A stretch of DNA of 64,000 nt from Gaiellaceae bacterium (GTDB lineage Bacteria > Actinomycetota > Thermoleophilia > Gaiellales > Gaiellaceae), in contig JAUJMY010000003.1 of assembly GCA_030446625.1 (NCBI GenBank), forward strand, positions 141,644 to 205,643, read 5' to 3'. Of this stretch, positions 60,337 to 64,000 are shown piece after piece. How positions within the stretch are numbered: position 1 is the first letter of the stretch; every line of letters starts with the position of its first letter. The notes beneath the pieces are model-generated. The model searched no databases and had not been told where the DNA came from. It saw only the letters and a list, made by a program, of their open reading frames with translations. Made by a program: the position numbers and the translations under genes.

Positions 60337-61238
60337 GGCTGCCCCGCCAGCGCCCACTCGAAGAACGCGCGTGTGGGGCGGAGCTCCCGGCGGAGGCGGA
60401 GGATCTCGGGCAGCTCGCGCAGCACCGACGCGAGGGCGGGTGCGATCACGCGCGGGTGCCGCGGGAGCCGCAGGAGCTCGCCGGCGACGACGCGCGCGGC
60501 CTCGTCGGCCGGGAAGCACTTGAGGGCGAAGCGGACGATGTTGTGGTGGGAGTTGACGAGGCGCCGCCGCCGGATGTGCGCCGTCGTCGCGCCGACGTGG
60601 TGGCGGAGCCATGCGTCGGGCACGTAGACGCTCTCCCAGCCGCGGAGCCACGCGCGCCAGCAGAGATCGAGGTCCTCGAAGTCGAGGAAGAACGTCTCGT
60701 CGAAGCCGCCGAGCTCGAGCAGCATCGAGCGTCGCACGAGCATCGCGCCGGCATTCGCCTGAAGCGTCCGGACGAGGCCCGGGGCGTGCGCCGTCAGGTC
60801 GAGCCGGAATCCCGGCAGCGGCTGCCGGACGTAGGGACCGCGACGGAGCTCGACGCGCGCGTGTACGAGCCGCGAGGCCTCCCAGTCGACCTGGCGCGGG
60901 TCCGCGGCGAAGCGCGCTCCGTCGTCCTCGAGCGCCGACGCGAGCAGCTCGAGGCAACGCTCGTCGAACGCGACGTCGTTGTTCGCGAGCAACACGAGCT
61001 CGGCGTCGGACGCGCGCGCGCCACGGTTGTAGAGGTGGCCGAGGCCGCGATTGTCGGTCGCGACGACGCGCGCGCCGAGCTCCTGCGCGAGCGTGACGCT
61101 CCCGTCGCTCGAGCCGGCGTCGACGACGACGATCTCGGCAGGCGCCCTCGTCTGTCTGCGGAGGCTCTCGATGCAGTCGCGCAGCAGGTGCGCGCCCTGA
61201 TGGTTCCCGATGACCGCGGCGATGTCAGCCGTGGGCGT
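60333..61238 (-). CDS. GT2-family glycosyltransferase without a canonical start codon
   Basis: About 301 residues. The N-terminal AAVIGNHQGAHLLRDCIESL, EIVVVDAGSSDGS, DNRGLGHLYNRGA, VLLANNDVAFDERCLE and MLVRRSMLLELGGFDETFFLDFEDLDLCWR are a complete GT2 core. No ATG, GTG or TTG lies in frame before GTG 60995, which would remove the nucleotide-binding strand. Candidates are ACG 61238, four bases behind GGAG, or ATC 61223 just after the upstream stop. I give the ACG coordinate. A base error in the start codon is the plain alternative. Confidence 0.75.
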   Translation of the reverse strand, partial: TPTADIAAVIGNHQGAHLLRDCIESLRRQTRAPAEIVVVDAGSSDGSVTLAQELGARVVATDNRGLGHLYNRGARASDAELVLLANNDVAFDERCLELLASALEDDGARFAADPRQVDWEASRLVHARVELRRGPYVRQPLPGFRLDLTAHAPGLVRTLQANAGAMLVRRSMLLELGGFDETFFLDFEDLDLCWRAWLRGWESVYVPDAWLRHHVGATTAHIRRRRLVNSHHNIVRFALKCFPADEAARVVAGELLRLPRHPRVIAPALASVLRELPEILRLRRELRPTRAFFEWALAGQP

Positions 61239-62349
61239 CGAGCTCCGCGAATGCGTCCGCGAGGAGGGCGCGGAAACGAGCCGGCGAATGCTCGCGCACG
61301 ACGTACTCCCGTCCGGCGCGGCCCATCCGCGCCAGCGTAACAGCGTCGCCGAGCAGCCTCGTGAGGGTCGCCGCCAGCTCGTCGGGGTCGTGCCGATCGA
61401 GGACGACGCCGCCGCTCGAGGCGCGCACGAGCTCCTCCGGGCCGCCGCTCGGCGTCGTCACGACCGGGACGCCGCTCGCGAGCGCCTCCGCCGCGACGAT
61501 CCCGAACCCTTCCTGGAGCGAGGGGAGGACGAAGAGCGCGGCGCGGCGGAGCTCGTCGGCGGCGGCGGCGACCTCGCCGACGACCTCGACCCCTCGGGGC
61601 AGGACGGTCGCGGGCGGCGGCGGCGGGCCGACGAGGCGAAGTCGCAGGTCGGGGATCTCGGCACGCGCCGCGCGGAAGGCGGCGAGGAGGAGCGCGACGT
61701 TCTTGCGCGGGTCGTCCGCGCGGCCGACGAAGACGAGATTCGGCCCGGCCGGCGGGGCGCCGGGTGCGAAGCGGACGACGTCGACGGGAATCGGCAGGAT
61801 CCGCACGCGCTCCGGCACGAGGCCCGCGGGCTCGGCGAGGCCGGCGCGGCTGGCGGGCGACGTCGCGTACACGGCCGTGGCACCCCGGAGGACGTCGCGC
61901 TCGAGCCGGCGCAGGATCGGCGCGTTCGCGCGGAGGGCGAGGCGGCGCGAGCGCGGCAGGCCCGCGGCGCGCGACGCCCATTCCGCCTCGAGTGCCGTCC
62001 CGATCCAGCACGCATAGCGCCGCCCGCTCCTGGGCGCGGCGGCGCCGTGCGCGGCTGCGGCGGCGACGACCCACAGCGAGCGCGAGGGCCGCACGAGCGG
62101 CGCGAGCCGCTGCGCCGCCGCGAGCTGGGCGAGCGCCTCGACGCGCGGCACGAGCGACGACACGGCCGTCTCGACGACGTCGCCGGCGACCAGGTCGCGC
62201 CCGCCGAGGTGAGGCCGCGAGAGGTAGAGCAGGTGCGGTCGCCGCCCGAGCTCGCCCGCGCCGCGGCAGAACGCACGGGTCTGCTCGAGCGCCCCGCCCC
62301 GGAAGCGCGGATCCTGCGTCAGCACGGCCAGATCCGCAGCGGGCACCAT
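61225..62349 (-). CDS. GT4-family glycosyltransferase
   Basis: 374 residues from ATG 62349. LAVLTQDPRFRGGALEQTRAF opens; the second domain has LVFVGRADDPRKNVALLLAAF, LVGPPPPP, and LPSLQEGFGIVAAEALASGVPVVTTPSGGPEELV with the E-x7-E pair. The frame ends at TGA 61227-61225, overlapping the putative start of the GT2 gene. It is divergent from the next (+) GT4 gene with 29 bp between, a short shared control region. Confidence 0.92.
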   Translation of the reverse strand: MVPAADLAVLTQDPRFRGGALEQTRAFCRGAGELGRRPHLLYLSRPHLGGRDLVAGDVVETAVSSLVPRVEALAQLAAAQRLAPLVRPSRSLWVVAAAAAHGAAAPRSGRRYACWIGTALEAEWASRAAGLPRSRRLALRANAPILRRLERDVLRGATAVYATSPASRAGLAEPAGLVPERVRILPIPVDVVRFAPGAPPAGPNLVFVGRADDPRKNVALLLAAFRAARAEIPDLRLRLVGPPPPPATVLPRGVEVVGEVAAAADELRRAALFVLPSLQEGFGIVAAEALASGVPVVTTPSGGPEELVRASSGGVVLDRHDPDELAATLTRLLGDAVTLARMGRAGREYVVREHSPARFRALLADAFAELDAHG

Positions 62350-62378
62350 CGGGCGCGGAGACGATATAGCGTGAAAAC

Positions 62379-63596
62379 GTGCCGCAGAACGCCGGTCGTC
62401 CGCGCCTGCTCGTCCTGAACCAGTACTACCGGCCGGGTGTCGAGGCGACCGCGAACCTGCTCACGGAGCTGTGCGAGGAGCTCGCCCGCGACTACGACGT
62501 CACCGTCGTGACGGGGAGCCCGCGCGCCCGCGCGAGCGGCCGGGCGCTCGAGAACGGCGTCGACGTGATCCGCGTCCGCTCCACGGCGTATGACCGCCGC
62601 CGCCTGTCGCGCCGCGCGCTCAACTACGCGACGTACTTCGCGCTGACGCTGCTCGAGAGCCTCCGGCAGCCACGACCCGATGTCGTGCTCTGCATGACCG
62701 ACCCCCCGTTCATCGGCGACGCGGCCGCCGTCGTCGCGCGTCGCTTCCGCGCGCCCCTCGTCGTGATCAGCCAGGACGTCTTTCCCGAGATCGCCGTCGA
62801 GCTCGAGCGGCTCGACAACCCCCTCGTCGTCGCGGCGCTCGGCGCGCTCGTCCGCTACTACCTCGAGCGCGCGGACCGCGTGGTCGCGATCGGCGAGACG
62901 ATGCAGCGCCGGCTGGAGGCGAAGGGCGTGCCGCCGGAGCGCATCCGCGTCATCTCCAACTGGGGCGACGCGCAGGCGATCGAGCCGCTCTCGCGCGACA
63001 ATCCTTGGGCGCGCGAGCACGGCCTCGTCGAGTCCTTCGTCGTCATGCACTTCGGCAACGTCGGCCACGCGCAGAACCTCGACGCGCTCATCCGCGCGTC
63101 CACGTTCATGCGCGACCTCGACGACCTGGTCGTGACGATCATCGGGACGGGCGCACGCCACGAGGAGCTCGTCGCGCTCGCGGAGCGGCTCGAGGCGGAC
63201 AAGGTGCGCTTCTTCCCCTACCAGCCGTACGAGACGCGCGCGCAGCCGCTCGCGACCGCGGACGTCCACGTCGTCGGGCTCGGCCGCGGGCTCGCCGGCT
63301 ACATCGTCCCGAGCCGGATGTGGGGGATCCTCGCGGCGGCGCGGCCGGTGATCGTCGCGGCCGACGAGGAGAGCGAGACGGCGCGCTTGGTGCGCCGCGT
63401 CGGGTGCGGCGTCGTCGTCCCGCCCGGGCGGCCGGAGCTGCTGGCGCGCGAGATCCGCGCCGCCCACGTGGGGGCGTACGACCTCGAGGAGATGGGGCGG
63501 CGCGGGCGCGAGTTCCTCGTCGCGGAGGCCGACCGGCGGGTGGCGGTCGAGCGGTACCGCGCGGTGTTGCGGGAGGTCCAGGCAGCTCGTGCTTAG
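62379..63596 (+). CDS. GT4-family glycosyltransferase (WbuB/WcaI-like)
   Basis: 405 residues from GTG 62379. LLVLNQYYRPGVEATANLLTEL, VTVVTGSP, DVVLCMTDPPFIGDAAAVVA and VVISQDVFPEIAVEL are the WbuB-type N-terminal pattern; VMHFGNVGHAQNLDALI, IIGTGARHEEL and VVGLGRGLAGYIVPSRMWGILAAARPVI form the donor domain. Many such enzymes add N-acetylfucosamine or N-acetylglucosamine, but the donor is not determinable here. It overlaps the next gene by eight bases. Confidence 0.92.
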   Translation: MPQNAGRPRLLVLNQYYRPGVEATANLLTELCEELARDYDVTVVTGSPRARASGRALENGVDVIRVRSTAYDRRRLSRRALNYATYFALTLLESLRQPRPDVVLCMTDPPFIGDAAAVVARRFRAPLVVISQDVFPEIAVELERLDNPLVVAALGALVRYYLERADRVVAIGETMQRRLEAKGVPPERIRVISNWGDAQAIEPLSRDNPWAREHGLVESFVVMHFGNVGHAQNLDALIRASTFMRDLDDLVVTIIGTGARHEELVALAERLEADKVRFFPYQPYETRAQPLATADVHVVGLGRGLAGYIVPSRMWGILAAARPVIVAADEESETARLVRRVGCGVVVPPGRPELLAREIRAAHVGAYDLEEMGRRGREFLVAEADRRVAVERYRAVLREVQAARA

Positions 63597-63990
63597 GCCG
63601 CTGTTCTGGGGGTCGCTGGCGGCGCTCGCGTGGACGCACGTGGGTTATCCCGCGGCCGCGGCGGCTCTCGCGCGCGTGCGGGCCCGGCCGGTGCGGAAGG
63701 CGGAGCTCACGCCGACGGTGAGCGTGGTCGTCGCGGCGTGGAACGAGGAGGAGGTGATCGAGCGGCGGCTCGAGAACCTGCTCGCGCTGGAGTACCCGCC
63801 CGAGCAGCTCGAGATCCTCGTCGCGGGGGGGGCGTCCGACGCCCGCCCCCACCAGCACGGCGAGGACCGCGCCGCCCCCCCCCCCCCCCCGCGCCACGGG
63901 CCCCCCGCCCCCCGGCCCCCGGGCGCGGCGCAGAACCACCCGCGGCGGCTGCGCGCGGACGAGCACACCACAGAACACAACACAAAATAA
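63589..63990 (+). CDS. GT2-family glycosyltransferase, 5' part, corrupted end
   Basis: From GTG 63589 the first ~80 residues are a good membrane-associated GT2 start: a hydrophobic segment (LFWGSLAALAWTHVGYPAAA), then TVSVVVAAWNEEEVIERRLENLLALEYPPEQLEILVA. After about 63826, where SDGSTDAT would be expected, the sequence becomes Pro/Gly-rich noise and stops. The remaining coding sequence lies outside reliable data. Confidence 0.7.
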   Translation: MLRPLFWGSLAALAWTHVGYPAAAAALARVRARPVRKAELTPTVSVVVAAWNEEEVIERRLENLLALEYPPEQLEILVAGGASDARPHQHGEDRAAPPPPPRHGPPAPRPPGAAQNHPRRLRADEHTTEHNTK

Positions 63991-64000
63991 TCGAACTCTG
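63826..64000. other. Low-quality sequence at the end of the window
   Basis: A run of about 18 C, then C-rich tracts, then an AT-rich CACAACACAAAATAATC segment unlike anything else here, interrupt a conserved glycosyltransferase domain. This is best read as unreliable contig-end sequence, not as a feature of the genome. Confidence 0.75.

Noticed and set aside
63840..64000. Poly-C tract as a phase-variation switch in the last glycosyltransferase
   Set aside because: The sequence after the tract never returns to protein-like text and changes composition sharply, so a contig-end error is more likely.

Overview
The window is very GC-rich (about 70% by eye), with frequent GTG starts, GTGA/ATGA overlaps and high-GC third positions. 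A complete decaprenyl-phosphoryl-arabinose module (UbiA-type phosphoribosyltransferase, DprE1, DprE2) points to an actinomycetote. The style of the genes fits a deep-branching class such as Thermoleophilia, probably from a metagenome, but taxonomy cannot be fixed from this window. Nearly everything here serves surface-polysaccharide or glycan synthesis.

Layout. 1-4386 (+): end of a pyruvyl-transferase-like gene, a sugar-nucleotide epimerase, an O-antigen ligase/polymerase, a ribbon-helix-helix/MazF toxin-antitoxin pair and a GT4 glycosyltransferase. 4433-5139: an inverted repeat and a Ser/Gly-rich surface protein (-). 5185-8627 (+): a second ligase-like protein with a TPR-like tail and an initiating sugar-phosphate transferase. 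8635-9780 (-): GT4. 9832-15854 (+): a tight cassette of NeuB-type synthase, PtmA-like SDR, aldehyde dehydrogenase, NeuA-type cytidylyltransferase and full-length transketolase, which looks like synthesis and CMP-activation of an unusual ulosonic acid. 15880-21720 (+): FkbM methyltransferase, two paralogous GT-B-like proteins, an ABC export permease and a zinc-ribbon-like unknown.

32294 down to 21778 (-): a long operon of a capsule-type transferase (apparently starting at ATC), a HAD phosphatase, four GT32 paralogues, a third GT-B paralogue and two nearly identical tandem GT2 genes. Several of the encoded proteins end in coiled-coil or Arg-rich tails. 32333-37917: methyltransferase, rhamnosyltransferase-like GT2, a secreted glycosidase-like protein and a GT2-GT4 fusion. 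38097-41571 is a scar: a frameshifted IS481 transposase, an exact 345-bp direct repeat, a GT4 remnant and a multiply frameshifted gene.

41454-51353: GT39-type transferase, flippase-like UPF0104 protein, HemY-like flavoprotein, GtrB-like GT2, GT4, a methyltransferase-GT4 fusion and a GT-C-like membrane protein. 51413-54641: arabinose-donor module. 54643-63990: large HAD protein, Wzm/Wzt exporter and five more glycosyltransferases.

Together these genes could make activated sugars (including a ulosonate and a lipid-linked arabinose), assemble them on a lipid carrier, decorate them, and export or ligate the product. Two places, 28650-28995 and 63826-64000, look like low-quality assembled sequence and should not be read as biology.
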